The notes: a model not told the origin generated them from the sequence alone. A DNA stretch of 64,000 nt from Pseudotamlana haliotis (GCF_008806375.1 NZ_WAAT01000001.1:50596-114595), one strand, 5' to 3'. Counted from the stretch's first letter, positions 17,225 through 29,421 are shown. A program made the numbers and translations.

Positions 17225-18265
17225 ATGAGAATTGAATATGATATTAAATTAGGCTTTAAAGATGTTATGATTCGACCAAAGCGATCTACTTTAAAAAGCC
17301 GCTCTGAAGTCCGTTTAGAACGTGAATTTAAATTCCTTCATAATCCATTAACATGGTCTGGGATTCCAATCATGGCGGCCAATATGGATACCGTAGGTAC
17401 CTTTGAAATGGCTTTAGCCTTGGCCGAAAAACAGGTATTTACAGCCATTCATAAGCACTATACGATTGAAGACTGGAAAAACTTCACATCTGAAGCACCA
17501 AAACAAATTGAAAATTATATTGCTGTAAGCACTGGCACTAGCGATAAAGATACTAATAAGCTCACTCAAGTTTTTAATATTTTTCCTAAACTCAAATTCA
17601 TTTGTATTGATGTTGCGAATGGTTATTCAGAGCATTTTACCGCATTCGTACGTAAAACAAGAGCTCAATTTCCAGATAAAGTCATTATTGCAGGTAACGT
17701 AGTTACAGGTGAAATGGTAGAAGAGCTTCTAATCTCAGGAGCCGATATTGTTAAAGTTGGTATAGGTCCAGGGTCTGTTTGTACCACACGAGTAAAAACC
17801 GGTGTTGGCTACCCACAACTTTCAGCGATCATTGAATGTGCCGATGCAGCTCATGGTTTAGGCGGACAAATTATTAGTGACGGTGGTTGTACAACGCCCG
17901 GAGATATTGCTAAAGCCTTTGGAGCAGGTGCCGATTTTGTAATGCTTGGCGGCATGCTTGCCGGTCATGATGAAAGTGGTGGTGAAATTATTGAGAAAAA
18001 CGGCGAAGTTTTTAAAAAGTTCTACGGAATGAGTTCGGCTACAGCTATGGAAAAGCACGTTGGTGGCGTTGCTGAGTACCGTGCCAGTGAAGGTAAAACC
18101 GTTGAAGTGCCTTATAAAGGTCCGGTTGAAAATACACTGCAGGATATTTTAGGCGGATTACGTAGTACCTGTACCTATGTGGGTGCGGCAAGATTAAAAG
18201 AACTGACTAAACGCACTACTTTTATTAGAGTAAATGAACAGGAAAATAGGGTTTACAATGGTTGA
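17225..18265 (+). CDS. guaC: GMP reductase
   Basis: A 346-residue IMPDH/GMPR-family barrel enzyme that converts GMP to IMP with NADPH and releases ammonia, part of purine salvage. The start ([17 protein letters not shown]) is diagnostic of GMPR rather than IMPDH, and no CBS domains are inserted. The catalytic loop [18 protein letters not shown] places the nucleophile at Cys186, the same number as in E. coli GuaC. Also visible are the phosphate-binding [15 protein letters not shown] and the [13 protein letters not shown] flap. It stands alone, divergent from the hybrid kinase (130-bp spacer). GTTAAATTTA about 40 bp upstream resembles a weak -7 element. Confidence 0.95.
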   Translation: MRIEYDIKLGFKDVMIRPKRSTLKSRSEVRLEREFKFLHNPLTWSGIPIMAANMDTVGTFEMALALAEKQVFTAIHKHYTIEDWKNFTSEAPKQIENYIAVSTGTSDKDTNKLTQVFNIFPKLKFICIDVANGYSEHFTAFVRKTRAQFPDKVIIAGNVVTGEMVEELLISGADIVKVGIGPGSVCTTRVKTGVGYPQLSAIIECADAAHGLGGQIISDGGCTTPGDIAKAFGAGADFVMLGGMLAGHDESGGEIIEKNGEVFKKFYGMSSATAMEKHVGGVAEYRASEGKTVEVPYKGPVENTLQDILGGLRSTCTYVGAARLKELTKRTTFIRVNEQENRVYNG

Positions 18266-18530
18266 TGGTTTCAAGTTTAATGTTGCAAGTTTCAGTTACC
18301 CGAATAAACTTATGTTGAATTAAAAATGAAGAGTTAAAAATTAAAAATGTTCTAAAGTTTACGGAAGTTTTTTCCAATAAACAATAACCATCAACTAACA
18401 AACAATAGTCATTAGTTTAATTATAGTTTTCAGTCGCAGTTTCTAGTTAAACAAATAAACGATTCAACAAATAAACAGAATCCCAAATAATCAATTCAAA
18501 GGTAAATTTAGGAAATAGGCAGTAGGCAAA
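18266..18530. other. Gene-free, repeat-like AT-rich spacer
   Basis: No ORF or RNA gene recognised. The spacer is built of degenerate AT-rich fragments (GAGTTAAAAATTAAAAATG, AAACAATAACCATCAACTAAC, ATAGGCAGTAGGCAA). The 13-mer GCAAGTTTCAGTT at 18285-18297 recurs at 19804-19816 on the other side of the ABC gene. Similar debris occurs between genes in other flavobacteria. Confidence 0.5.
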
Positions 18531-19751
18531 TTACAAAACCTGACCTGTTGACCCTAAATCATTAGGTGTTAATTTAAAAATAAAATCGGGCGTAATTAGG
18601 CTTGATTCATCGCGATGCGATACGTAAATTATAGCAGTTTCACTTTCTGAAGCGATTTTGTTTACCAGTTCGGAAAATATTCTGGCATCGGCATCATCCA
18701 AACTGTTCGTAGGCTCATCTAAAATTAGTAATGGCGGATGTTTTACCATGGCTCTTGCGATTAAAACCAAACGCTGCTGCCCTACTGATAAGGATAGAAA
18801 ATCTTTGTTTTTCACTGAAAACAAACCAAGTAATTTCAACCAATCATAAGCAATCATTTTTTGTCTTTCCGTTGGGTATTTATAAAGTCCGATAGAGTCA
18901 TAAAACCCCGAAAGCAGCATGTTTTCTACAGAATCTAAACGCTTAAAGCCACGTAAGCGTTCAGCGGCGTAATAGCCAATGTTATTTCTAATGTCCCAAA
19001 CGCTTTCACCCGTCCCCTTTTGCATGTCAAATAACGCAATATCTTGATTGTAAGCTTTAGGGTTTTCGCCTGTAATCAATGAGATTAGGGTGCTCTTTCC
19101 TGAGCCGTTAGCTCCAACTAATTTCCAAAATTCACCTTGCTTAATCTCCCAAGTAATATTTTTTACTACAGGTTTTTCTCCATAGCTTATAGAAACACCA
19201 TTAAAGGATACTAAGGTTTTAAAGGTCTTTCTTTCTATTTTTTCAGGTTCTGGAAGCGGTCTCTTGAAAAAAGACTGTAAATTCAATTCTAGGACATCTA
19301 AATTTTTAATAGGAAGACATTTTCCGTTTTTTATATAGAACAAATTTGTGATAAACGGAAGCAGCTCTTTTTGCCGCGAAAAAAGTTGTATCAAAACAAC
19401 TTCACGGCTTAAATTGGATAAGGTTTTTATAATTTCATCTTGTGCCGAAACATCTAAACTATCCAACACATTGTCAAGGATAATATAATAGGGTGTTTTA
19501 GTAAGAATATAAAATAGAAGGGCTTGTTTTCGTTCACCTCCTGAAGCATGAAGCACACTATTATTAGCAGGTGTAGTTAATAAATATTTATCGTGTCTTT
19601 GCTCTTCTTGAATGAATTTATTTAAAGTAATTTCTGAGAAAACCTCACCTTTTTCATGTTCTAAACCCTGAATAATTTTACCTGAAACTATATTTTTAAG
19701 CAGTGACTGTTTATCTTCCTTATTGGAAATGTAGAAGGCGCTGTGTTCCAT
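18531..19751 (-). CDS. ModF-like soluble ABC ATPase with degenerate first half
   Basis: A 406-residue tandem ABC ATPase without membrane segments. The C-terminal cassette (~175-400) is complete: Walker A GANGSGKST, a Q-loop-like segment, signature LSVGQQRL, Walker B LLILDEPT and an H-loop (YVSHRDE). The N-terminal cassette (~1-150) keeps a signature-like SGGERKQ and a Walker B-like YIILDNVLDSLD but has no Walker A, so only one site can probably hydrolyse ATP. This asymmetric form resembles ModF/PhrA-type proteins once tied to molybdate uptake or photorepair; no mod genes are nearby and the substrate or role is unknown. The gene is flanked on both sides by repeat-like spacers. Confidence 0.8.
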   Translation of the reverse strand: MEHSAFYISNKEDKQSLLKNIVSGKIIQGLEHEKGEVFSEITLNKFIQEEQRHDKYLLTTPANNSVLHASGGERKQALLFYILTKTPYYIILDNVLDSLDVSAQDEIIKTLSNLSREVVLIQLFSRQKELLPFITNLFYIKNGKCLPIKNLDVLELNLQSFFKRPLPEPEKIERKTFKTLVSFNGVSISYGEKPVVKNITWEIKQGEFWKLVGANGSGKSTLISLITGENPKAYNQDIALFDMQKGTGESVWDIRNNIGYYAAERLRGFKRLDSVENMLLSGFYDSIGLYKYPTERQKMIAYDWLKLLGLFSVKNKDFLSLSVGQQRLVLIARAMVKHPPLLILDEPTNSLDDADARIFSELVNKIASESETAIIYVSHRDESSLITPDFIFKLTPNDLGSTGQVL

Positions 19752-19964
19752 GAAAATTGGGTGATTAATTAAAAATTAAAAAGGAACAGTTAATAATTTA
19801 GCCGCAAGTTTCAGTTTACACGATTAAACATAATATGAAGATGATTCAGTCTCCCCTCCTTCTGCATGATAAAACATTTCACTCTTACTCAAGCAATCAT
19901 TAATCAGCTCATGAATTTTTCATAATTCAATATTAACTTTTTATTTTAAATTTCAACTATTCAT
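19752..19964. other. Gene-free spacer with repeat fragments
   Basis: No gene seen. Contains ATTAATTAAAAATTAAAAAGG and the 13-mer GCAAGTTTCAGTT (19804-19816) that also occurs before the ABC gene's 3' end at 18285-18297. A short TCTCCCCTCC pyrimidine patch lies near 19850. Confidence 0.45.
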
Positions 19965-20825
19965 TCATAAATCCTTAGTATGAAAAGGAACTAAACCTTC
20001 AATAGGTCTGCGCTCAAAGTTCCCGACTTTAAAGCCCATTTCTTCAGCAACGGCTTTAATTTCATCTTGAGCAAAAAAGGCAATAGAACCAGCAAAGTGC
20101 ACTGGTACTGTTTTAAGCTCCTCTTTATATTGCATAATCATGTTTTTAGCAAATAGTCGAATACCGTCTTTAATTAAATTAACGATGTACTCTGAGTCTT
20201 TGTTTAAAAACATAAATTCAGCAAAATTTGCTAGATATGCATTTGCATTAGGTTGCTTATATAGGTTGTATTTAATATAATCAGATTCTAAGTTATATTT
20301 AGAACCAAAAGCATGCTCTATAGTAATAGGCATGTGATTGAAATAATAATCTCTAATGAGCTGCTTACCATAATAGTTTCCTGAGGCATCATCCATTAAA
20401 ATATAGCCTAAAGAATTTACACGTTGGTGGATATTTGTGCCATCATAGTAACTACAATTAGATCCGGTTCCCATAATACAAACTACAGCTGCTTCTGTAG
20501 GTTCATTTATTGTGGCATAAACCGCCGCTAGGGTATCTTCATTAACTTCTATTTCTGCATTTGTGAAAATCTCTTGTAAAACACCTTTCAATAAGTTTTT
20601 AGGGTTTTCAGTTCCGCAACCAGCACCGTAGAAAAACACATGCGTTACTTCTTCTTTATGTTTTTTTAGCTCTTTACTGCCTTTAATGATTTTAAAAAGT
20701 TTCTTTTCAGGTAAAATGGCAGGATTAAGACCCTTAGTACGAATTTTTTCTAACAATTGGTTTCCGTTATTATCTACTCCTATCCAATCGGATTTTGTAG
20801 AACCACTATCAACAATTAAAATCAT
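19965..20825 (-). CDS. BadF/BadG/BcrA-type ATPase, probable N-acetylglucosamine kinase
   Basis: A protein of 286 residues when started at the ATG at 20825 (MILIVDSGSTKSDW). A 16-residue upstream extension is possible, but it would run through the gapA terminator and the sequence begins naturally at MILIVDSG. The actin-like ATPase fold shows phosphate loop 1 (DSGSTKSDW), a GAGCGTE segment and phosphate loop 2 (IMGTGSNCSYYDG), with HFAGSIAFF near the C-terminus. This family includes GlcNAc kinases that recycle amino sugars released from peptidoglycan, which would fit the GH3 hexosaminidase at 4.2 kb; the substrate assignment is by family only. It lies downstream of gapA but is separated from it by a strong terminator. 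Confidence 0.8.
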   Translation of the reverse strand: MILIVDSGSTKSDWIGVDNNGNQLLEKIRTKGLNPAILPEKKLFKIIKGSKELKKHKEEVTHVFFYGAGCGTENPKNLLKGVLQEIFTNAEIEVNEDTLAAVYATINEPTEAAVVCIMGTGSNCSYYDGTNIHQRVNSLGYILMDDASGNYYGKQLIRDYYFNHMPITIEHAFGSKYNLESDYIKYNLYKQPNANAYLANFAEFMFLNKDSEYIVNLIKDGIRLFAKNMIMQYKEELKTVPVHFAGSIAFFAQDEIKAVAEEMGFKVGNFERRPIEGLVPFHTKDL

Positions 20826-20837
20826 AAGTTCAGAGTT

Positions 20838-20890
20838 AAAAAAAAACTCCACAGAATACTGTGCTTGATACACAATAACTCTGTGGAGTT
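20838..20890 (-). terminator. Rho-independent terminator of gapA
   Basis: On the minus strand an 11-bp stem (AACTCCACAGA with its complement, plus-strand 20845-20855 and 20880-20890), with a 24-base loop, is followed by nine T (plus-strand A run 20838-20846). It lies 24 bp after the gapA stop and 13 bp before the chosen start of the kinase gene. Confidence 0.85.
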
Positions 20891-20914
20891 ATTATAATTA
20901 ATATTTAAAATAAA

Positions 20915-22926
<2,012 letters not shown>

Positions 22927-23079
22927 TCATTTCTAATTTATTCCTGTAAAATTAATAAACAAAAACCATATTTCTATAACATAAATCACATTTTAGCAAA
23001 CAATTAAAACTACAACGTTTTAGTAAACTACTAAATTATTTAAAAATCAAAAAGACCATTCAAAACAGCGTTAAATTGT

Positions 23080-26000
23080 CTAATCATCCTTAATTGAAAT
23101 GTAATCAGGCAGTGCATTTTCGGCCTTATTATCTGTTTTTTCTTCTTCAAGTTCTTGCTCTACCGGTTCTGATTTTTTTAAGATCTCCTGAATAAGTTCT
23201 CTAAAGGTATCAAAATCTACACTATATGCCACACCAATACCTTGAGTATATCCTATTTTCTCACCAAAATTTCGAATACTGTTTTCACGATTGAATACAT
23301 TAGCCGTTAAATTACCTTCTTCATTAAGTAGAAACGCAATTTCAACATCACCGGCCACCACCGATTGTGTAGCCCCACTTCCTCCTACAGGAACTCCAAC
23401 TTTACCATTAATGATTACACGATCACTTATTTGTGTTTGTAAGGTTACCCCAAAGCGGTCTTCAGTCTGGTAATCCGGATTATTTTGCCCCGATTCATAG
23501 TTTAAACCAATATTTAGTTTAGAATCGCTTCCGGTGAATAAACCGTTTATAATCCCATTAAGTCGTTCTGCAATGGTTCCAGAGAAGTTCAAATCGGCTA
23601 AGCCACTAGAAAACGATGCGGTTGATAATAAATATAGGGCCTGATTTTGTATATCTTCTTTAGACTGTAGCCTATAATTCAACTCAGATTTTACAGTAGA
23701 ATTTACATTAGGAAAATCAAAACTAAACTCAGGTTCTGGTTGTTCTAAATCACCTACTAGAGCGATATTGAGCTCAACTGGTATGCTTCTATTAATTGGT
23801 GTATCAAGTAAAGGAGAAGGATTTGCTCGTGTTCTATAAGTCGCTAACATATCGATTTGGGCCTTTAGAGGGTCGCCTTCCCAAGCAATGGTTCCACCTG
23901 GTTGTACAATAAATTCCTTTTGCACCAAGCCTCCATAGGCAAAATTATAAACCCCTTCAAACACCGAGAAATCACCCCACATCTTAAACTTTCCGTTGGT
24001 GTTAATGGCAACAAGTAATCCGCCACGCCCACGACCTTTTAAAGAGTGCCCAGTACTTTTATCGATAATAATCTGAACTTCAGCATCTTCAGTAACATCT
24101 AAATCGAAATCAAGTTCTAAACCTTTTATTTCCTCAAAAACAATGTCAACGCCTTTTTCCTTAGCCATTTTTTCTTCTTTGGTAATGAAATGCATGTAGG
24201 AATTATCGCCAAATGATTCAGAATCATTTAAAGGAATATTAAATACGGTTCCTTTTTTAGTTTCTCCTACAACTTTAATGACCAATTGTTCGGTTGGGCC
24301 ATAAATATTGGCGCTACCACCTAAAAAACCGGTACCATAATAAAGTGATTCTTCGGCTTCTTTAGTATCTAAAACGACCAAATTATTAGTGGTTATATCA
24401 AGGCCAAGATTCCATTTTGAAAAATTCTCATGACTAATAGTACCACTCAATTGTCCTTTAGATTGGAATTTAGTATCGGTGATATTAATATCGTTAAACT
24501 TAAAGGTTTGATTGATTAATCCTACTGAGGCATTTTCCGCAAAAGCGTAATCTACATTCAAATACGGAACCCCTATACCTGCATCATTCAATAATAATTC
24601 GCCATTAATTTGAGGGGCTTTCAAGCTTCCAACGACATTAACTCGCCCAGTGGCCTCTCCTCTAACATTAGACAACACGCCTTGTAATAAAGCATTTAAC
24701 GGATGTAATTTAAAATCTTTAAAATCTAAATTCACATCAATACTGGCTTGTTTTTTAACTACGTTAATGTCGCCTTGTGCATGAAATGATTTAGCGAAAT
24801 CATTTTTAATAGAGGCATCTACTTCATAATTTGTAAGGGACTCATTCCCTCTAATGCTCGCATCAAAAGACCCTAATTCAAACTCATTAATTTTCAAATC
24901 GTTTACCACAATCTCTGATGCTGGCAAATAACTACCATTTTGTTGTAAGATTTCCAGTTGACCATTAACCCGACCTTCAAACTTTAAACTGTCTAACTCT
25001 GGTAAAATTTTATCCAAATCAATGTGAACAAAATCGAGTTTCACATCTTTTTGGGTAGAATCTTTTATAAAACCAGATAAATTAATGATTTCGTTATTAT
25101 GGTTTACTTTAAAGCGTTCAAGATTTAAATGTTTTAACTTCTTATCAAACACAATTTTATGATTGTTATCATCTAGCTCGTTGATGTACCATTTATGATT
25201 TTTAACCGTAAAATCTGACTTCTTAAATCCAACCACCGATTTGTTTTCAGTATTAATCGTATGGTAAAAATTCAGGTTATAAGTATCATCATTACGCTTT
25301 CCCCCAACTGCTTCAGCTCGCATAAAAAGCGTGTCATTTAAGGTCACGTTAATCATATTAATTTTTGATAAGTTGTAATACTTTGTATTTAAGCTATCGG
25401 CTTCGATATAAGTATCAAACAGCGGGTTTCCGTTATCGACTTGTAGCTCTACATTATTAACAAAGTAATCATCATACTTAATTTTAGGTGATTTAAACAT
25501 GAGCTTAAATTTACTCTCATCACTTTCTACACGCCCTCTAATGAAGGTGTTTTTAGCCAGTTTAACTTCAGGGTAAAGTACTTCTACAATTTTATTATAA
25601 ATCTTAAAATTAAAGTCTATATACTGATCATCATGAACTTGATCTCTTTGGTAATTGGAATAAACGTAACCAATAGAGTTTTTAAATAACTTTTGTAAAT
25701 CATTTAAAACAAACTCGCCGTTTAATTCGCCTTGAATAATATCTGGAGAATTAAAAGACAGGAACCGTTTTTCGCCTTCAAAACGTGAAGTAACTTCAAA
25801 CTCATCAAAAGCATAGGTGTCATTTTCATTTTGATATACGGTATTTTTAAAAATGATTTTCCCATAGGCATCATCTAAACTCCCCGCATTCATATTCATA
25901 TTCACCTTACTCTTTAATATGGAAATGCTATCTCTTTTTATAAAATTAAGCGTGTTTAAATCGGCATAATCTATAACAGCTTCAAAATCATATTTTTTCA

Positions 26001-27468
26001 CATCTTCAGAGAAATCTACAAGCCCTAAAAAGTTCATTTTTAGATTAGAATCATTAACCATTAAGTTTCCGTCGAAAATATTATTCATCACATTTCCGGC
26101 TACTTTAATGTCCTCATAATTGTAGCTGTTATATTCTAACCTATAAATATCACCTTTAATCTGGGTGTCAATTTTTTCGGCGGTAAAACCTTTTCCGTTA
26201 ACATCAAAATTTAAAGCCCCTATACCTACATTGGGCGTATTTAAAAAAGCCCCGAGGTCAAATTCTTGAACGGTAACATTCCCTTTGTACGAACCATTAT
26301 CGATGTCATTAATTTTATCGATTTCTAAATTAGAATCCACAAAACCGATTTCAGTAAATATCTTAATATCGGCCACCACTTTTTTTGAAGTGATTTGAGT
26401 ATTTCCCACAATATTGAACATGCCAACGCGATCGAATGAAGACGGAATAGATCGTCCTAAAATTCCGGGAAGCAAATGGGTTAAATCGGTGTAGGTTGAA
26501 GACAAACTCTTGAATTTACCATCCATATAAAAGTTATCTTCCTCTCTATTAAATAAATTTCGGAATAAAATATCGCCGTTTACATGCGTTCTATCGGTTG
26601 TAGATAACCTTAGGTTAGACATTTTTAAGTCATTGAGTGTCCCAGACAAATCAACATCAAATTTTGCGTGGATATTATGTCCGAACTCATCATAAAAGGT
26701 ATTTAGTTCATCTAAAAGGACATTCGAACCTTTAAAACTGGCTTCAATAGTCACTTTATCTGTAAAAAATTGTAAATCTTCACGCTTATATAGAAATTTC
26801 AAATCACCATTAAGCACCGATTCTTCTGTTTTAATTTGAAGATTTGCAAAAGTCATATCGGTTAAGGTATAAGCGAAATCGGTCATCATATTTTTCACAA
26901 CAACCCCTCTGCTATCTACAAAAGACAACGTGTTTACTCTAGTGCTTACGTTACTCCCATCAATCAATAAATTGGTTGCATTAATATTTAAATCCTTTAA
27001 ATAAAGCATTTTTGAAGTGGCTCTGTTTTCATCTGCTAAACTAAAAACCGAGTTATAAATAGAAACATCACTAGAAGAAAGTAAAAATTCACTACGGACT
27101 TTAGTAGGGTTATCTCTTTCAAATCGCTTAACGAAAATATCTAGATTCGATTCCGTTTCACCTTCATAGGTTTTAACATTAAAATGAAGGTTTTCAACGT
27201 CAATATCACCAAAAATTAAATTTCCATTGAATAAATTTCTAACACTTAAAATCGAGGTGTTTAATTCTGATGCACTAAAGAGCGTATTCTTCTTATAATC
27301 CTCAATATAAATATCTTTTAATTCAATATCACCATTAAGTTGCATACTTAGTCGATTAACATAGATATGCGTTTTGTACTCTTGATTTAATCGTTCAGTC
27401 GCGTAATTACCCAGGCGTGTTTGCACATAAGGAATGGCTAAAACCAGCAATAAAATAATAAAGAGCAT
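23080..27468 (-). CDS. tamB: TamB-like translocation/assembly module protein
   Basis: A 1462-residue protein, the largest in the window. The N-terminal membrane anchor (MLFIILLLVLAIPYVQTRLG) is followed by an AsmA-like start (YATERLNQEYKTHIYV) and then more than 1000 residues of repetitive beta-structure typical of the lipid-conducting groove. The C-terminal ~350 residues form the DUF490 domain, with GRGRGGLLVAINTNGKFKMWGDFSVFEG-type strands, and a Glu/Lys-rich tail. It bridges inner and outer membranes for phospholipid transport or barrel assembly. The frame is open for about 18 codons upstream of the ATG (reading SFFNILFKITGIFL) without another usual start codon. It is divergent from tsaD, an arrangement common in Flavobacteriaceae. 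Confidence 0.9.
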   Translation of the reverse strand: MLFIILLLVLAIPYVQTRLGNYATERLNQEYKTHIYVNRLSMQLNGDIELKDIYIEDYKKNTLFSASELNTSILSVRNLFNGNLIFGDIDVENLHFNVKTYEGETESNLDIFVKRFERDNPTKVRSEFLLSSSDVSIYNSVFSLADENRATSKMLYLKDLNINATNLLIDGSNVSTRVNTLSFVDSRGVVVKNMMTDFAYTLTDMTFANLQIKTEESVLNGDLKFLYKREDLQFFTDKVTIEASFKGSNVLLDELNTFYDEFGHNIHAKFDVDLSGTLNDLKMSNLRLSTTDRTHVNGDILFRNLFNREEDNFYMDGKFKSLSSTYTDLTHLLPGILGRSIPSSFDRVGMFNIVGNTQITSKKVVADIKIFTEIGFVDSNLEIDKINDIDNGSYKGNVTVQEFDLGAFLNTPNVGIGALNFDVNGKGFTAEKIDTQIKGDIYRLEYNSYNYEDIKVAGNVMNNIFDGNLMVNDSNLKMNFLGLVDFSEDVKKYDFEAVIDYADLNTLNFIKRDSISILKSKVNMNMNAGSLDDAYGKIIFKNTVYQNENDTYAFDEFEVTSRFEGEKRFLSFNSPDIIQGELNGEFVLNDLQKLFKNSIGYVYSNYQRDQVHDDQYIDFNFKIYNKIVEVLYPEVKLAKNTFIRGRVESDESKFKLMFKSPKIKYDDYFVNNVELQVDNGNPLFDTYIEADSLNTKYYNLSKINMINVTLNDTLFMRAEAVGGKRNDDTYNLNFYHTINTENKSVVGFKKSDFTVKNHKWYINELDDNNHKIVFDKKLKHLNLERFKVNHNNEIINLSGFIKDSTQKDVKLDFVHIDLDKILPELDSLKFEGRVNGQLEILQQNGSYLPASEIVVNDLKINEFELGSFDASIRGNESLTNYEVDASIKNDFAKSFHAQGDINVVKKQASIDVNLDFKDFKLHPLNALLQGVLSNVRGEATGRVNVVGSLKAPQINGELLLNDAGIGVPYLNVDYAFAENASVGLINQTFKFNDINITDTKFQSKGQLSGTISHENFSKWNLGLDITTNNLVVLDTKEAEESLYYGTGFLGGSANIYGPTEQLVIKVVGETKKGTVFNIPLNDSESFGDNSYMHFITKEEKMAKEKGVDIVFEEIKGLELDFDLDVTEDAEVQIIIDKSTGHSLKGRGRGGLLVAINTNGKFKMWGDFSVFEGVYNFAYGGLVQKEFIVQPGGTIAWEGDPLKAQIDMLATYRTRANPSPLLDTPINRSIPVELNIALVGDLEQPEPEFSFDFPNVNSTVKSELNYRLQSKEDIQNQALYLLSTASFSSGLADLNFSGTIAERLNGIINGLFTGSDSKLNIGLNYESGQNNPDYQTEDRFGVTLQTQISDRVIINGKVGVPVGGSGATQSVVAGDVEIAFLLNEEGNLTANVFNRENSIRNFGEKIGYTQGIGVAYSVDFDTFRELIQEILKKSEPVEQELEEEKTDNKAENALPDYISIKDD

Positions 27469-27641
27469 TAAGAAAATGCCCGTTATTTTAAACAGTATGT
27501 TAAAAAATGACTTGATAAGCTATAAAATTATGACTTTAATACCCATAAATCACATTGAATTAATAAAAATACAGTGATTACTTTCAAGTTGATGCAACTC
27601 GATATATAATTCTTTACGTTTTTATTAAAAAAATAATTGAG

Positions 27642-27649
27642 TAGTTTTG
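27642..27649 (+). promoter_or_regulatory. TAGTTTTG -7-like box upstream of tsaD
   Basis: Matches TAnnTTTG, the Bacteroidota -7 consensus, 61 bp before the tsaD start within the tamB-tsaD divergent spacer (27469-27710). No TTG at 17-23 bp upstream supports it, so this is only a candidate. Confidence 0.35.
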
Positions 27650-27710
27650 CGCTGCGAATAAATCGTTTATTCGATGTAAAATTAACAATTATTGTGCCCA
27701 ATAGAAATTA

Positions 27711-28733
27711 ATGTCTTCAGAAAATATATATATACTCGGAATTGAGTCGTCATGCGATGATACCGCTGCATCAGTATTAATGAACGGTAAAATTTTAAGC
27801 AATGTCGTTGCGAGTCAAAAAATACATGAAGCCTATGGTGGCGTTGTTCCAGAATTGGCTTCTCGTGCGCATCAACAAAACATTGTTCCTGTGATTCATC
27901 AGGCTTTAGAAAAAGCAAATATCACTAAAGAACAGCTTCATGCTGTGGCCTTTACAAAGGGGCCTGGGCTCATGGGAAGTTTGCTTGTAGGCACTTCATT
28001 TGCTAAATCTTTAGCTTATGGTTTAAATATTCCGCTTATTGATGTGAACCATATGCAGGGTCATATTTTGGCTCATTATATTGAAGAAGAAGGTTTTGAA
28101 AAACCACCTTTTCCATTATTAGCCATGACCATTTCTGGGGGTCACACCCAGATTGTTAAGGTTGAAAATTACTTTGACATGACTGTTATTGGCGAAACCA
28201 TCGATGATGCCGTTGGTGAAGCCTTTGACAAAAGTGGTAAAATATTAGGATTAGGCTATCCCGCCGGTCCAGAAATTGACAAACGTGCCAAATTAGGTAA
28301 TCCAAAAGCTTTTGCTTTTACAAAACCAAAGGTTGACGGGCTCAACTTTAGTTTTTCAGGGTTTAAAACGGCTGTTTTATACTTTATTCAGCGTGAAACG
28401 AAGAAAAACCCAAATTTTATAGAAGAAAACCTAAACGATATTTGTGCTTCAATTCAATATACTATTATTGGTATTTTAATTGACAAACTTAAACTAGCTT
28501 CAAAAGAAACCGGCATAAATCATATTGCTATTGGTGGTGGCGTTTCGGCAAATTCGGGTATAAGGCAAGCCTTAAAAGATGGCGAACAAAAATTTGGTTG
28601 GACCACCTACATTCCTAAATTTGAATTCACCACGGATAATGGCGCCATGATTGCCATTGTAGGATACTTAAAATATTTAGAAAGTAATTTTGCTAAACAA
28701 GATGTAGTCGCTTCCGCCCGATTAAAAATTTAA
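27711..28733 (+). CDS. tsaD: tRNA N6-adenosine threonylcarbamoyltransferase TsaD
   Basis: A 340-residue Kae1/TsaD protein that transfers threonylcarbamoyl from TC-AMP to A37 of ANN-decoding tRNAs, working with TsaB and TsaE, which are not here. Motifs are GIESSCDDTA near the N-terminus, metal ligands His114 and His118 (NHMQGHILAH), ISGGHTQIV, the DAVGEAFDK substrate loop and GGGVSANSGIR. Length is standard. It starts a plus-strand run (parvulin, rsmE, DUF4159, SpoU methylase) with short gaps, suggesting an RNA-maturation operon. It is divergent from tamB. Confidence 0.97.
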   Translation: MSSENIYILGIESSCDDTAASVLMNGKILSNVVASQKIHEAYGGVVPELASRAHQQNIVPVIHQALEKANITKEQLHAVAFTKGPGLMGSLLVGTSFAKSLAYGLNIPLIDVNHMQGHILAHYIEEEGFEKPPFPLLAMTISGGHTQIVKVENYFDMTVIGETIDDAVGEAFDKSGKILGLGYPAGPEIDKRAKLGNPKAFAFTKPKVDGLNFSFSGFKTAVLYFIQRETKKNPNFIEENLNDICASIQYTIIGILIDKLKLASKETGINHIAIGGGVSANSGIRQALKDGEQKFGWTTYIPKFEFTTDNGAMIAIVGYLKYLESNFAKQDVVASARLKI

Positions 28734-28783
28734 AAATATTTTTAACAAATACCCTATACTAACCCCAAAGCCCTACCAATCCT

Positions 28784-29419
28784 ATGATTAAAAAACTACC
28801 TTGTCTTTTATTGTTTCTTACTATTTTTTGTGTACAGGCTCAAACTTCTATTGAGAAAGACTTGAAAAAAATTGAAACCCCTGAGGAAGCTGATGCCTAT
28901 TTAGAGGAAAACAATTCAAAGCTCAATAAATTAATTACCTTTAATGAGGAAAAACATAAAACCAAACTCGCCATATCACTTTTTAAAAAGAATGTAGGCG
29001 GAACAGAAGTCGTTGATCGCGAATATGAAAAGGTTCATTATAAAATTATTAGTAAAACAAGCAACAACTATAATCGTGTGTCATACATTTATCTGGATGG
29101 TGCTAAATATAATATGAGCGATTTAAATGCGCTAAGAACTAAAATCATCGCGAACTTTAAAGACGGGGCTCCTTTTGATTTTTTGGCTAAAAGATATTCT
29201 ATGGATGAACGCGCTACAAAAGGTGGTGACACGGGTTGGTTCACTAAAGGAAAACTCGATACAGCTTTAGAACAAAGTTTTGTAGATAGCAGCTATGGCT
29301 TAAACGATATTTTCACCGTAGATTTACCAGAATCTAACAGATATTATGTGGTTTTAAAAACTTATGAGCCTAAAGAAATTTCAGAATTAAAAGTTTTAAA
29401 AATCACTGAAAAGAAATAA
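28784..29419 (+). CDS. Exported parvulin-type peptidylprolyl isomerase
   Basis: A 211-residue protein with a Sec signal peptide (cleavage near VQAQ, residue 19). The ~90-residue C-terminal part is a PpiC/parvulin domain: VSYIYLDGAKY, RTKIIANFKDGAPFDFLAKR, YSMDERATKGGDTGWF and FTVDLPESNRYYVVLKT. The N-terminal ~70 residues are charged helices, perhaps a chaperone-like segment. It would act in the periplasm on folding outer-membrane proteins, in the manner of SurA or PrsA but smaller. The gene is 50 bp after tsaD and 2 bp before rsmE, so it is embedded in the RNA-modification operon despite its envelope role. Confidence 0.88.
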   Translation: MIKKLPCLLLFLTIFCVQAQTSIEKDLKKIETPEEADAYLEENNSKLNKLITFNEEKHKTKLAISLFKKNVGGTEVVDREYEKVHYKIISKTSNNYNRVSYIYLDGAKYNMSDLNALRTKIIANFKDGAPFDFLAKRYSMDERATKGGDTGWFTKGKLDTALEQSFVDSSYGLNDIFTVDLPESNRYYVVLKTYEPKEISELKVLKITEKK

Positions 29420-29421
29420 AA

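Noticed and set aside
20826..20873. N-terminal extension of the GlcNAc kinase-like gene
   Set aside because: The extra codons run through the gapA terminator hairpin, and the family starts at MILIVDSG.
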